Origin: Anaerobacillus alkalidiazotrophicus
Lineage (GTDB): Bacteria > Bacillota > Bacilli > Bacillales_H > Anaerobacillaceae
Reading direction: 5' to 3'
NCBI RefSeq assembly: GCF_001866055.1
Contig: NZ_MLQS01000031.1
Coordinates: forward strand, 281,032 to 328,214
DNA: 47,183 bases
Part shown: positions 1 through 9,788 of the stretch, piece after piece
Position numbering within the stretch: the stretch's first letter is position 1
Layout: every line of letters starts with the position of its first letter
Program-made: the position numbers and the translations under genes
Notes under the pieces: model-generated
Seen by the model: only the letters and a program-made list of their open reading frames with translations
Database searches by the model: none
What the model was told of the DNA's origin: nothing

Positions 1-935
<935 letters not shown>

Positions 936-946
936 GGGGAAGAAAT

Positions 947-1939
947 ATGGAGAAGCAATCACAAACTATAGAGTGGGAAATACTCGCGGAAAAAGCACTT
1001 CAAGGAGAATTGTTAACATTAGAAGAAGCAGGTCATGTTTTGACTGCGCCTGATGAGGAATTATTACAAATTCTTCAGGCAGCGTACAAAGTGAGAAAGC
1101 ATTACTATAGTAACAAAGTGAAGTTAAATATGATTATGAATGCTAAAAGTGGGAATTGCTCAGAAGATTGCGGTTATTGTTCGCAATCGAGTAAGTCAAG
1201 TGCTGAGGTAGAATCTTATAAATTTCTTGATAAAGATTCAATTGTTAAAGGAGCTTATGAGGCTATGGAACGAAAAGTAGGTACGTATTGCATAGTTGCA
1301 AGTGGACGTGGACCGACAAATCGAGAAATTGACCAAGTCATTGAAGCCGTTAAAGAGATAAAAAATACGACTCCGTTAAAAATTTGTACTTGTTTAGGTA
1401 TTCTCTCTGATGAGAAGGCTAAAAAACTGAAAGAGGCAGGGGTTGACCGTTATAATCATAATTTAAATACAAGTGAAACTCATCATATAAACATCACGAC
1501 AACACATACATATTCAGATCGGATTGAGACTCTAGAAAATATTAAGCGAGCTGGGATATCTCCTTGCTCTGGCTGTATTATAGGTATGGGTGAAACACAT
1601 GCAGATATATATAACATGGCTGTTGAATTAAGGAACATAGATGCAGATTCAATCCCGGTTAATTTTTTACATCCAATTGAAGGAACGAAACTTGAAAGTT
1701 TGAATGAGTTAAATCCACGCTATTGTTTAAAGGTGTTGGCATTGTTCCGTTTTATTAACCCGTCCAAAGAAATTAGAATATCAGGTGGAAGAGAAGTAAA
1801 CCTTCGTTCTCTTCAAGTGTTAGGATTATATGCAGCAAACTCGCTTTTTGTTGGTGATTATTTGACAACCGAGGGACAAGAATTTCACTCGGATCACCAA
1901 ATGATCGAAGATTTGGGCTTTGAAATTGAAGAGTGTTAG
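947..1939 (+). CDS. bioB: Biotin synthase BioB (radical SAM)
   Basis: Inserts sulfur into dethiobiotin. The radical-SAM cluster motif CSEDCGYCSQ (CxxxCxxC) is visible about 50 residues in, and ligands for the auxiliary [2Fe-2S] cluster appear later (KICTCLG, SPCSGCIIGMGE, RISGGRE). A longer frame opens at 908, but the ATG at 947 has GGGGGA at 935-940 and gives the usual N-terminus (MEKQSQTIEWEILAEKAL), so I use it; product 330 residues. bioB sits third, between bioD and bioF, whereas the B. cereus-type operon as I recall it has bioB last. Confidence 0.95.
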   Translation: MEKQSQTIEWEILAEKALQGELLTLEEAGHVLTAPDEELLQILQAAYKVRKHYYSNKVKLNMIMNAKSGNCSEDCGYCSQSSKSSAEVESYKFLDKDSIVKGAYEAMERKVGTYCIVASGRGPTNREIDQVIEAVKEIKNTTPLKICTCLGILSDEKAKKLKEAGVDRYNHNLNTSETHHINITTTHTYSDRIETLENIKRAGISPCSGCIIGMGETHADIYNMAVELRNIDADSIPVNFLHPIEGTKLESLNELNPRYCLKVLALFRFINPSKEIRISGGREVNLRSLQVLGLYAANSLFVGDYLTTEGQEFHSDHQMIEDLGFEIEEC

Positions 1940-1967
1940 TTTTGATTTGTAAAGGGAGGGAAAAAGA

Positions 1968-3155
1968 GTGACTAATCAAACCCAATGGGAAACAGAAATC
2001 AAAGCTGAACTAGAGTTTCTAGAAAATATATTTCAAAGGCGCTCAATTGTAACAACAAAAGAGCTTAATTCGTCTTGGTTGATTAGGAATGGTCAGAAAT
2101 TGTTAAACCTTGCCTCAAATAATTATTTAGGCCTTTTAAATGATAGTAGGTTAAAGAAAGCCGCTTCAAAAGCTATCGATAAGTATGGTGTTGGTAGTGG
2201 AGCGTCAAGATTAATGACTGGAAATCATCCTCTTTATGACAAAGTAGAATCACGTCTTATTCAATGGAAGAGAGCGGAAGCAGCTTTAGTGTTAAACAGT
2301 GGCTATACGGCAAATGTCGGAATTATCTCTGCATTAATGAAGCGAGATGATATCGTTTTTAGTGATAAATTGAACCATGCAAGTATAATAGATGGGATTG
2401 TTTTAAGTCGAGCGAAACTACAGCGCTATCGCCATCGTGATACTAATCATTTAGAAGCTCTATTGATGAAGGCACCTAAAGATAAGCGCAAACTAATCGT
2501 GACAGATACCGTCTTTAGTATGGATGGAGATATTGCTGATCTTGAAGGAATTGTTAGATTAAAAGAAAAGTACAATGCTATGTTAATGGTTGACGAAGCT
2601 CATGCTAGTGGAGTTTATGGTAAAGGTGGTCAAGGGTATTCACATCATGTAAATCTTCAAGATAAAGTTGATATACAAGTGGGAACGTTTAGTAAAGCTT
2701 TAGGTAGCTTTGGCGCGTATGTAGTCGCAAAGAAATGGCTGATTGATTACATAATTAATCGGATGCGTGGGCTGATTTATTCAACGGCCCTTCCACCAGC
2801 AGTACTTGCAACCATTGAAAAAGCAATCGAAATCGTAGAAGAAGAAAGAGAGAAACGTACATTGCTACTACAACATGCTGAATATTTCAGAAATAGGTTA
2901 ACACGCTTTGGCTTTGATACTTGCGAAAGCGAATCGCAGATTGTACCCATCATCATTGGTGCAAATAGTCAAACACAATCATTTGCTACACGACTTCAAG
3001 AAGAAGGGATTGCAGCGATTGCCGTACGTCCCCCGACAGTACCGGAAAATAAAGCAAGAATTCGATTCGCCATTACTTCAGCTCATCAAAAAAAAGAGCT
3101 TGATTGGGCACTAGAAAAAATTATTCAAGTAGGAAAAGAACTAGAGGTGATTTAA
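1968..3155 (+). CDS. bioF: 8-amino-7-oxononanoate synthase BioF
   Basis: PLP-dependent condensation of pimeloyl-ACP/CoA with alanine, the first ring-building step. Alpha-oxoamine synthase features are clear: NLASNNYLGL near residue 46, GVGSGASRLMTG, MVDEAHASG (the Asp and His that hold PLP), and the PLP lysine in GTFSKALGSFGAYV. The start is GTG at 1968, preceded by AAAGGGAGGG at 1951-1960. The length of 395 residues is typical. It is followed after 3 bases by the BioH-like gene. Confidence 0.95.
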   Translation: MTNQTQWETEIKAELEFLENIFQRRSIVTTKELNSSWLIRNGQKLLNLASNNYLGLLNDSRLKKAASKAIDKYGVGSGASRLMTGNHPLYDKVESRLIQWKRAEAALVLNSGYTANVGIISALMKRDDIVFSDKLNHASIIDGIVLSRAKLQRYRHRDTNHLEALLMKAPKDKRKLIVTDTVFSMDGDIADLEGIVRLKEKYNAMLMVDEAHASGVYGKGGQGYSHHVNLQDKVDIQVGTFSKALGSFGAYVVAKKWLIDYIINRMRGLIYSTALPPAVLATIEKAIEIVEEEREKRTLLLQHAEYFRNRLTRFGFDTCESESQIVPIIIGANSQTQSFATRLQEEGIAAIAVRPPTVPENKARIRFAITSAHQKKELDWALEKIIQVGKELEVI

Positions 3156-3158
3156 GTA

Positions 3159-3902
3159 ATGAAGCCACACATTATTATGCTCTCTGGTTGGGCAACGGAT
3201 AAAGAAGTGTTTCGACCGTTGCAAACTGAACTTCAAAAAACGTATCAAGTCTCATGTATTGATTGGAGAAAAATTGAGAGATTAACAGACTATAAAAATC
3301 GTTTGTTAGAAAAGATTATGTATATTAATGGGCCGATCGTTCTTTTAGGTTGGTCATTAGGATCGATTGTTGCTATTGAAGTGGCAAGCATACTCTCAGA
3401 GCGATTAAAAGGCTTAATATGTATTGGGGGGACGAGTAGTTTCACAATGAAAAGTGATTATTTATCTGGTTGGAAGCCTCGTATTGTAAATCTTATGAAA
3501 AAAAAGTTAGTAATGGATAAAGATCAAACTCTTTTTACATTTTATCAAACATTCTTTTCCTGTAATGAAAAAAATAAAGGGTTTGATAAAAAATTTTTAC
3601 AATTAGTTCATGATAAGCTCAAAGGAGATCAGCTTTCATCCATAATGATGGGATTAACGTATTTAATTGAAACGGATGTTAGGATGCACCTTAAAAATAT
3701 TAACATACCAACTATGTTAATTCATGGTAAAAATGATTCGATTTGTCCCTTTGAAGCTTCTCAGTTTATTTATGAACAAATGATAGAAAATGCAAGATTA
3801 TACGTGTTAGAGGATGCTGGTCATATTCCATTTTTCACGAATGAAGATTTATGTTTGAAATGGATTAATAGTTTTCTAGAAAGTGAGATACAGTATGATT
3901 GA
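3159..3902 (+). CDS. bioH: BioH-type alpha/beta hydrolase (pimeloyl-ACP methyl ester esterase)
   Basis: An alpha/beta hydrolase of 247 residues. The nucleophile elbow GWSLGS is near residue 70, the acid is in HGKNDSICP, and the histidine is in DAGHIPFF. Placed between bioF and bioC, it is expected to demethylate pimeloyl-ACP methyl ester and so end the BioC-dependent elongation cycle. It overlaps the bioC ATG by eight bases. Hydrolases of this fold diverge widely, so the specific role rests on the operon context as much as on sequence. Confidence 0.85.
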   Translation: MKPHIIMLSGWATDKEVFRPLQTELQKTYQVSCIDWRKIERLTDYKNRLLEKIMYINGPIVLLGWSLGSIVAIEVASILSERLKGLICIGGTSSFTMKSDYLSGWKPRIVNLMKKKLVMDKDQTLFTFYQTFFSCNEKNKGFDKKFLQLVHDKLKGDQLSSIMMGLTYLIETDVRMHLKNINIPTMLIHGKNDSICPFEASQFIYEQMIENARLYVLEDAGHIPFFTNEDLCLKWINSFLESEIQYD

Positions 3903-4728
3903 TAAAAAGCTTTTGATGAAACGGTTCAGTAGGAATTCAAGAACATATGATAAGTATGCCAATGTACAAAAGATCATGGCAAAGGAGTTAATTAAATCAA
4001 TAGACAAAGAGAAATACGATAAAGAGATTAATATTCTTGAAATTGGTTGTGGAACAGGATATTTAACCAAACAATTATGTATGATATTCCCGAACGCGAA
4101 AATTACGGCTGTTGATTTGGCACCTGGAATGATTGAAGTAGCCAAAGAAAAATTAAAAGGTAAGTCAGTTACGTTTTTATGCGGAGATATTGAAGAGATA
4201 TCACTTAAGGGAAATTATGATATCATTGTTTCAAATGCAACATTCCAATGGGTAAATCATTTTGAGGAAGTTATAAAACGATTACTACGTTTTTTGAGGG
4301 AAGATGGAATTCTAACGTTCTCAACATTTGGGAATAGAACGTTTCAAGAACTTCATAATTCGTATAATCAAGTGAAAGAACAACTTGGACTTGATTGTTT
4401 CCGTCCTTTAGGCCAGTCTTTTTTCTCGTTCGAAACTCTTTATCATCTTTGCGAAAGATCGCTCCCTTTTTCATTTTTATGTAATTTTGAAATAAAAGGA
4501 AAGCAAATGCTTGAATATGAATATTTTCCATCAGTACGTGATTTTCTTATTTCAATTAAAAAGATCGGTGCTAGTAATAGTAATAAAGCAAACGCTTATC
4601 TGCCTCCTACTTTTTTCAAAGAATTGCTTCATTTCTATGACAAAAATTACCGTGAAGTAAAAGGGGTTAGAGCGACATACCATTGCATGTATATAAGCAT
4701 TCATTACGCAAGAACAGAGGACCAGTAA
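3895..4728 (+). CDS. bioC: Malonyl-ACP O-methyltransferase BioC
   Basis: SAM-dependent methyltransferase that starts pimelate synthesis by methylating malonyl-ACP. Motif I is ILEIGCGTGYLTKQL, followed by ITAVDLAPGMIEVA (motif II acid) and ATFQWVNH, a BioC hallmark. I take ATG at 3895 (MIDKKLLMKRFSRNSRTYDKYA) over GTG at 3883 because the BioC family begins with the K-RF-R-A-TYD-YA pattern. It ends the operon; I see no strong terminator hairpin directly after it. Confidence 0.92.
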   Translation: MIDKKLLMKRFSRNSRTYDKYANVQKIMAKELIKSIDKEKYDKEINILEIGCGTGYLTKQLCMIFPNAKITAVDLAPGMIEVAKEKLKGKSVTFLCGDIEEISLKGNYDIIVSNATFQWVNHFEEVIKRLLRFLREDGILTFSTFGNRTFQELHNSYNQVKEQLGLDCFRPLGQSFFSFETLYHLCERSLPFSFLCNFEIKGKQMLEYEYFPSVRDFLISIKKIGASNSNKANAYLPPTFFKELLHFYDKNYREVKGVRATYHCMYISIHYARTEDQ

Positions 4729-4821
4729 AATAATATTTTGCATTATTACGAGCAAATATAATTTAAAAACTATAGCAGTGAGGTTTACGTTTACCATCGG
4801 AACTTATTCGATTCGTTAAAA

Positions 4822-4844
4822 GATATGAGGTGGGGGTCTCACTT
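4822..4844 (-). repeat. Reverse-orientation remnant of the interspersed two-hairpin repeat
   Basis: Read on the minus strand, this 23-base stretch (AAGTGAGACCCCCACCTCA plus four bases) matches the arm of hairpin 1 in the full repeats at 5485, 12224 and 13564 with only a few changes. Nothing else of the element remains, so it is a decayed half copy in the opposite orientation. Confidence 0.5.
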
Positions 4845-4887
4845 CACAATAGTTTAGGTAAAGACATATCCCTGGAAATTAATTTAA

Positions 4888-4918
4888 TTGTAATAAAACA
4901 AAATATTTGTGTTATAAT
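4888..4918 (+). promoter_or_regulatory. Candidate sigma-A promoter of ccdC
   Basis: A perfect TATAAT at 4913-4918 follows a weak TTGTAA at 4888-4893 (19-base spacer), 40 bases before the ccdC start. The -10 box is good; the -35 box and spacing are not. Confidence 0.4.
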
Positions 4919-4958
4919 TATGTCAATAGTGTAAATTGAGACAAGGGGGGATTTCATT

Positions 4959-5474
4959 ATGACGTTTTTAGCAACTGGTATGGCTATTTTTATGGGTTTT
5001 TTAGCATTTTATATACGTATGAGAGCAGCGAAAAAACCAGCAACAGTAAAAAAGATTATTTTACCACCAGTATTTATGTCTACTGGATTTTTTATGTTTT
5101 TATATCCTCCCGCGCAAATTAGTTTTTCTCAAGTATTAGAAGCATTAGCAATTGGATTGTTCTTTTCACTATTTTTAGTAAGGACATCTAAATTTGAGAT
5201 AAAAAATAATGATATCTATTTAAAGAAAACAAAAGCATTTCTGTTATTACTAATCGGGCTTTTAATTGTACGTCTTATACTAAAATACGTTTTAGGTTTC
5301 TACATCGACCCAGTTCAATTAAGTGGAATGTTCTTCATTTTAGCTTATGGTATGATCGTACCATGGCGAATCTCTATGTATATTGGTTTTAAAGCATTGG
5401 AGAGAGAACTTGAAAAATCAAAAAAAGCAAATGAAGTTCAAATAAATGACAACGAACAATGGTTAGGAAGATAA
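4959..5474 (+). CDS. ccdC: CcdC family membrane protein
   Basis: An integral membrane protein of 171 residues with about five hydrophobic segments. It shows the family's RMRAAKKPATVKKIILPPVF after the first helix and IVPWRISMYIGFKALERELE at the end, typical of CcdC (B. subtilis YneJ). The gene normally sits in the cytochrome c maturation cluster ccdA-yneI-ccdC, but its exact job is not established. RBS GGGGGG lies at 4946-4951. In B. subtilis its neighbour is the DUF2621 gene yneK; here that gene lies 19.6 kb away at 25087. Confidence 0.85.
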   Translation: MTFLATGMAIFMGFLAFYIRMRAAKKPATVKKIILPPVFMSTGFFMFLYPPAQISFSQVLEALAIGLFFSLFLVRTSKFEIKNNDIYLKKTKAFLLLLIGLLIVRLILKYVLGFYIDPVQLSGMFFILAYGMIVPWRISMYIGFKALERELEKSKKANEVQINDNEQWLGR

Positions 5475-5486
5475 CCATTGTTTTTT
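5455..5486 (+). terminator. Rho-independent terminator of ccdC
   Basis: Stem AACAATGGTT (5455-5464) with AACCATTGTT (5473-5482) and a run of T. The stem overlaps the last codons of ccdC. Confidence 0.8.
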
Positions 5487-5645
5487 TTATCCCACTCTTA
5501 AGGGGCAAGTAAGACCCCCACCTCAAAACTTAAGAAAATCGAGAAGTTTAGGTGGGGGATAAACTGCCCCTAAAGGTCCGATAAGTTGAACTAACAATCA
5601 GTGGGGGATGAAGGAAAACCCCCACTGATTGAAGTTCAGCTTTAT
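5485..5645. repeat. Two-hairpin interspersed repeat, full copy A
   Basis: 161 bp containing two long hairpins. Hairpin 1 nests AGGGGCA/TGCCCCT, CCCCCACCT/AGGTGGGGG and AAACTT/AAGTTT. Hairpin 2 pairs CAATCAGTGGGGG with CCCCCACTGATTG, extended by TGAACT/AGTTCA. Near-identical full copies lie at 12224 and, with an insertion, at 13564. It has no coding capacity and always sits between genes. Confidence 0.9.
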
Positions 5646-5770
5646 TTAGCAAGAAATAAGTTATTTTACAAAATGTGATTCAAATCCTGATTGAAATGTT
5701 AAAAATACTTTATTATGAAATCAGTTGAGAAACACTCTCACTAAAATTCATTTAGGAGGATGAGTCATAT

Positions 5771-7009
5771 ATGGAAACTTTAAATAAAGTAATGTTAGCT
5801 AAGGATGTATATTGGGTGGGAAAAGTTGACGATCGTGAAGTACCATTTCATAGATTAGTGTTAAAAAAAGGAACAACCTACAATGCTTATTTATTAAAAA
5901 CAGAAAAACCAACGATCATTGATACCGTTGATATCGAGTTTGGTCGTGAGTTTGTGGAGTATGTAAGTGAAATTATAGACCCAAAAGAAATTCAATATAT
6001 CGTTATTAATCATACGGAACCTGATCATTCTGGTGGCTTAGCAGCTTTAGCGTCACGAGCACCAAATGCTACGATTGTTTGCACACAACCAGCTGTCAAC
6101 GAACTTAAAGAAATGTATAAATTACATGAACGAACATTTTTAGTTGTAAAAGACGGGGATACGTTAGATATTGGCGGGAAAACATTAAAATTTAAAGAAA
6201 CTCCATATCTTCATACAGAAGAAACAATGATTACTTATAGTATAGAAGATAAAATATTGTTTCCGTGTGATATTTTTAGTACCCACGTTGCAAATGACAA
6301 ATTTTTTAATGATGAGGTAGAAACTGATACAACAGAAGATTTTATCGGTTATTACAATGCGATTATTCATCCACATAGGAGATATGTTCGTACATTAATG
6401 AATGCACTGGATGAATTAGATGTAGAGATGATTGCTCCATCCCATGGATACATTCTAAGAACAGATATCCAAAAATACATTGATTTATATGCTACGATGA
6501 GTGCTGATACGGTAAAAGATAAGAAAGTCACCATCGTTTACACAACAATTCGAAGTAACACAAAGAAAGTCGCGAACATGTTGAAAGAAACGTTTGAAGC
6601 CAATAATATCCAAACAACTGTATTTAATGCAGATAAGTCAGATAAAACAGAAATATTAACTAGTATTAAAGAAGCCGATGCAGTATTAATTGGTAGTTCA
6701 ACTAAATATGCAGATATGATTGGAAACCTAGAAGAGATTTTAATAGAGCTAAAGACGATGAATTTAGAAGGAAAAATTTCTGCCGCATTTGGTTCGTATG
6801 GGTGGAGCGGCGAAGCCATTGAAGTAATACAAGATTATTTACTTGAGACAAATATGAATGTACAAAGTACATCAAATGTGATTAAAACGACTGGTATGAC
6901 ACATGTTGAATTTCCTATTCGTATAAGATTCGCTCCAAAAGAAAACCAAGTAAATAAAGTTGAAAACTCTGCTATGTTCATTTCAGATTTACTATTAAGT
7001 TCTATTTAA
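5771..7009 (+). CDS. Flavodiiron protein (FprA-type O2/NO reductase)
   Basis: A cytoplasmic flavodiiron protein of 412 residues. The N-terminal metallo-beta-lactamase-like domain has the diiron ligands HTEPDH (near residue 81), LHTEETM, PCDIFSTH and APSHG. The C-terminal flavodoxin domain starts near residue 253 with VTIVYTTIRSNTKKVA, and SYGWSGEA lies in the FMN loop. These proteins reduce O2 to water or NO to N2O with electrons from rubredoxin. The reductase and rubredoxin genes follow at once, giving a complete electron chain. RBS TAGGAGGATG precedes the ATG. Confidence 0.92.
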   Translation: METLNKVMLAKDVYWVGKVDDREVPFHRLVLKKGTTYNAYLLKTEKPTIIDTVDIEFGREFVEYVSEIIDPKEIQYIVINHTEPDHSGGLAALASRAPNATIVCTQPAVNELKEMYKLHERTFLVVKDGDTLDIGGKTLKFKETPYLHTEETMITYSIEDKILFPCDIFSTHVANDKFFNDEVETDTTEDFIGYYNAIIHPHRRYVRTLMNALDELDVEMIAPSHGYILRTDIQKYIDLYATMSADTVKDKKVTIVYTTIRSNTKKVANMLKETFEANNIQTTVFNADKSDKTEILTSIKEADAVLIGSSTKYADMIGNLEEILIELKTMNLEGKISAAFGSYGWSGEAIEVIQDYLLETNMNVQSTSNVIKTTGMTHVEFPIRIRFAPKENQVNKVENSAMFISDLLLSSI

Positions 7010-7037
7010 GAAATAAAGAAAAAGTAGGTGATACAAA

Positions 7038-8264
7038 ATGGGGAAAAACTACGTCATTATCGGTAGCGGTGTTGCTGCGGTCACAGCTGCTAAAGCAATT
7101 CGTGATCAAGATCCAAATGGAGAAATTATGATTTTTGGTGAGGAAAAATTCCTACCCTACAATAGAATAAAACTTTCAAAGGATTTATTTTCCGATTTAA
7201 AAAGTGAAAAAGTTCTTATAAAAAAAGCAAAATGGTATGAAAGAAATCAAATTCAACTTTTTCCAAACACGAAGATCACTAGTATCAATATAGAAACGCG
7301 TAGTATCGTTACAGGAAATGGAGATAACATTTCTTATGATCAATTATTACTATGCACAGGTGCAAAAAATCGGAAATTACCGATTGAAGGTTCCGGGAAT
7401 AAGGGTGTCTTTTCCATCCGTGAAATGCAAGAAGCAGAAGACTTTAAAAACTATATTGAAAGTAAAAATCATATCCTCACGATAGGAGGAGGAGTACAAG
7501 GGCTCGAAACAGCTTGGTCAATCTTACAATCTAATAAACAAGTAACGATCGTTGAAGCAAATTCACGTTTAATGGCTAAGCAATTAGATGAGAAAACGTC
7601 GGAGTTATTAAAAGATAAAATCGAAGCAACTGGGGTAAAAGTTCATCTAAATGCATCCATTGGACGAATAGTAGCAGAAGATGAAGGAATTGAAGTTATA
7701 ATAAACGGAAGTGAGTTTATTAGATGTGATAGTGTCATATACTCGGTTGGGGTGCACCCAAATCTTGACCTGGTAGAAAATACGCCAATTGAAACAAATA
7801 GAGGCATTATTGTAAATGAAGAAATGAAAACAAATGTTGAGGGAATATTTGCAGCTGGTGATGTGACAGAACTAAATGATGAAGTGGAAGGACTCTGGAA
7901 TAGAGCGATGGAACAAGGGAGAGTTGCGGGAGTAAACATGGCTGGTACAAAGGCAACCTATCAAAAAACGTTACCTGTAACGATTTTCAATGCTTTTGGC
8001 TTAACATTATTCTCGATAGGTCAAGTAGATGAACGACTTTGTGATCAATCAATTATTGAAAATGATGGTGTCGAAAAATATACGAGAGTATTTGTTAAAG
8101 ACAAAAAGGTTGTCGGTGTACTATCTCTAGACGGAGTAGCAGCATCATTACCATACAAGTTTGCAATAGAAAATCAACTCTCATTAGATAGAATAGATCT
8201 CGACACTATTAGTATAAGTGAATTAGTGAATGAAATAAAAAAACAGCAAGCAGTTCATGCTTAA
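7038..8264 (+). CDS. NAD(P)H:rubredoxin oxidoreductase (FAD-dependent)
   Basis: A two-dinucleotide-fold flavoprotein of 408 residues. The FAD motif GSGVAAVTAAKAIR is at the N-terminus, the NAD(P) motif GGGVQGLETAWSI near residue 150, and the second FAD motif GIFAAGDVTEL near residue 276. The overall form is that of rubredoxin reductases and the NirB N-terminal half. Lying 28 bases after the flavodiiron gene and 18 bases before rubredoxin, it very likely passes NAD(P)H electrons to that rubredoxin. Confidence 0.88.
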   Translation: MGKNYVIIGSGVAAVTAAKAIRDQDPNGEIMIFGEEKFLPYNRIKLSKDLFSDLKSEKVLIKKAKWYERNQIQLFPNTKITSINIETRSIVTGNGDNISYDQLLLCTGAKNRKLPIEGSGNKGVFSIREMQEAEDFKNYIESKNHILTIGGGVQGLETAWSILQSNKQVTIVEANSRLMAKQLDEKTSELLKDKIEATGVKVHLNASIGRIVAEDEGIEVIINGSEFIRCDSVIYSVGVHPNLDLVENTPIETNRGIIVNEEMKTNVEGIFAAGDVTELNDEVEGLWNRAMEQGRVAGVNMAGTKATYQKTLPVTIFNAFGLTLFSIGQVDERLCDQSIIENDGVEKYTRVFVKDKKVVGVLSLDGVAASLPYKFAIENQLSLDRIDLDTISISELVNEIKKQQAVHA

Positions 8265-8282
8265 AAAAGAGGAGGAGACAAT

Positions 8283-8447
8283 ATGAAAAAATACATTTGT
8301 TTACCGTGTGGTTATATTTATGATCCGAAAAAGGGAGATCCTGATGAAGATGTTCAGCCAGGAACACCTTTTGAGGATTTGCCAGAAGATTGGGTGTGTC
8401 CGGTTTGTGGAGAAGATACAGATAAGTTTAAAGAGGTAGAGGAATAA
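8283..8447 (+). CDS. Rubredoxin
   Basis: A 54-residue protein with both Fe-binding motifs, [10 protein letters not shown] at residues 6-15 and [11 protein letters not shown] from residue 39, and the usual [19 protein letters not shown] between them. It carries single electrons from the reductase to the flavodiiron protein. The start is ATG at 8283 with GAGGAGAC just upstream. The gene ends in a strong terminator at 8468, which closes the three-gene operon. Confidence 0.95.
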   Translation: MKKYICLPCGYIYDPKKGDPDEDVQPGTPFEDLPEDWVCPVCGEDTDKFKEVEE

Positions 8448-8467
8448 GAAGTAGAGGATTAAAAATT

Positions 8468-8504
8468 GAGTGCCTGACAACGTATGTTGTTAGGCACTCT
8501 TTTA
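8468..8504 (+). terminator. Terminator of the flavodiiron-rubredoxin operon
   Basis: Stem GAGTGCCTGACAAC (8468-8481) with GTTGTTAGGCACTC (8486-8499), tetraloop GTAT with one G-T pair, then a run of T. Confidence 0.9.
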
Positions 8505-8911
8505 TATGGAAAGTATAATATCTTAAGTTTGTAGATGCCTAGCTTGAAAATATCTTAATAAGAGAGGTTCTTTTTCCGCCACGCCATAACGATAAGGCGA
8601 GAACGAAACCCTAATGTCTTTGCGGCGGCCCCTTTTCTTACTCGATTTATTCAAGATACGGACTTTTAAATCAACAAGAAATTCTTCTTAGAATAGCTAG
8701 ATGAGATTACTCGTCGCATAAAAAACTGCTTCTAATTTTTACTTGTAAATATAGAAGCGCTTTTATGTGTGGAGGAATAAAGAACACGGGTTATGGTAGG
8801 AAGTGATACAAGGGTAACGAGTAGATAAATAAGAAAAACGCAAGGGCCTTGGCTATGAGTGATAGGAGCTAGACACTACTAACTTAGTTACTTATAAATT
8901 CTGGTGTAAAA
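8505..8911. other. 407-base gap with a GC-rich structured patch, no gene seen
   Basis: No convincing open frame. At 8576-8628 the sequence turns GC-rich and can fold: CCGCC (8576-8580) faces GGCGG (8624-8628), with CGCC (8582-8585) and GGCG (8596-8599) forming an inner stem. A second small hairpin GCTTCTA/TAGAAGC lies at about 8729-8757. I recognise no known RNA family. Confidence 0.4.
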
Positions 8912-8947
8912 AAACCTAACAAGTAACTAGTTATACTCGTTAGGTTT
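8912..8947 (-). terminator. Terminator of the ric/scdA gene
   Basis: AAACCTAAC (8912-8920) pairs with GTTAGGTTT (8939-8947). On the minus strand the stem is followed by a T run, just after the stop of the minus-strand gene. There are also T residues on the plus side, so it may work both ways. Confidence 0.75.
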
Positions 8948-8954
8948 CTTTTTT

Positions 8955-9653
8955 TTATGCTTTTAATAAACGCTTAAATAAAATGTTGTTTTCTAAATGT
9001 ATATGCTCGTGAGTCATTGTTTCTAATTCTTCAAGTTTCAAATACGTTAATCGATACGTATTGCAAGCCCCACCAGGTAATTGATAATCATTTGTTACTT
9101 CTCGTAATTTTTTCAGTAGATCTCCTGCAGCCTCATGTTCAGCCTCTAATTTTTCAATTTCCTCTTTTGCTTTTGTAAGTTCATTTTGAGATGCTGTTTC
9201 CTCATAAGCAATAATGTGAGGGAAAACGTCACGTTCTTCATCAATTAAATGTTGGGACATTTCTGTTTTTAATGCAGAAAATGTTTGATAAACTTCCCGT
9301 AAATGTGGATGGTCATTACCGTGAACACGATAAACTTTTGTTACAAATGCATTTAATTCTGTTAGAACTTCTTCTGTATAAACGTGATACTTATTGACAA
9401 TATGGTCGACTAATTGTGTTAACGGAGCGGCTGCCCAATTTACATCATCACTTTGGTTACTTGTCTCATACAGTTCATTAAGTGTATTTAAAATTTCTGT
9501 TTCATTTAGGTTTTGCTCTTGAAGTACTTCTCCTATCGGGCGATCACCACCACAACAAAAATCGATTTTATATTGTTTGAAAACTTTGCTTGCAGCAGGT
9601 AGTTTAGTAACGATTTCACCAGTTTTTGTAGATCGATTAAAGATTGTTGTCAT
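8955..9653 (-). CDS. scdA: Iron-sulfur cluster repair diiron protein (Ric/ScdA/YtfE)
   Basis: A hemerythrin-like diiron protein of 232 residues that helps restore Fe-S clusters damaged by NO or oxidants. The N-terminal ScdA domain ends in IDFCCGGDRPIGEVL (CCGG motif, residues 31-38). The C-terminal hemerythrin domain shows HIVNKYHVYTEE, HPHLREVY, HLIDEERDVFPHI, EHEAAGDLL and HEHIHLENNILF, the usual series of His and Glu ligands. RBS AAAGGAGTTGG lies upstream of its ATG. It is divergent from the Fnr/Crp regulator and next to the flavodiiron operon, fitting a shared NO/low-oxygen response. Confidence 0.92.
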   Translation of the reverse strand: MTTIFNRSTKTGEIVTKLPAASKVFKQYKIDFCCGGDRPIGEVLQEQNLNETEILNTLNELYETSNQSDDVNWAAAPLTQLVDHIVNKYHVYTEEVLTELNAFVTKVYRVHGNDHPHLREVYQTFSALKTEMSQHLIDEERDVFPHIIAYEETASQNELTKAKEEIEKLEAEHEAAGDLLKKLREVTNDYQLPGGACNTYRLTYLKLEELETMTHEHIHLENNILFKRLLKA

Positions 9654-9730
9654 TTATTATCCAACTCCTTTTTTTATTATATTTTAAGTATAGTACTATA
9701 AATAATATTCAAATAGGACTTAAATCACAA

Positions 9731-9756
9731 TGACAAAAATTTTTTCATGCTATAAT
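9731..9756 (+). promoter_or_regulatory. Candidate promoter of the Fnr/Crp gene
   Basis: Perfect TATAAT at 9751-9756 with TGACAA at 9731-9736 (14-base spacer) or AATGAC at 9729-9734 (16-base spacer). It stands 32 bases before the ATG, in the 135-base divergent region shared with scdA. Confidence 0.5.
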
Positions 9757-9788
9757 TTGGTTACTAATTATAATGATAGGTGATTATT

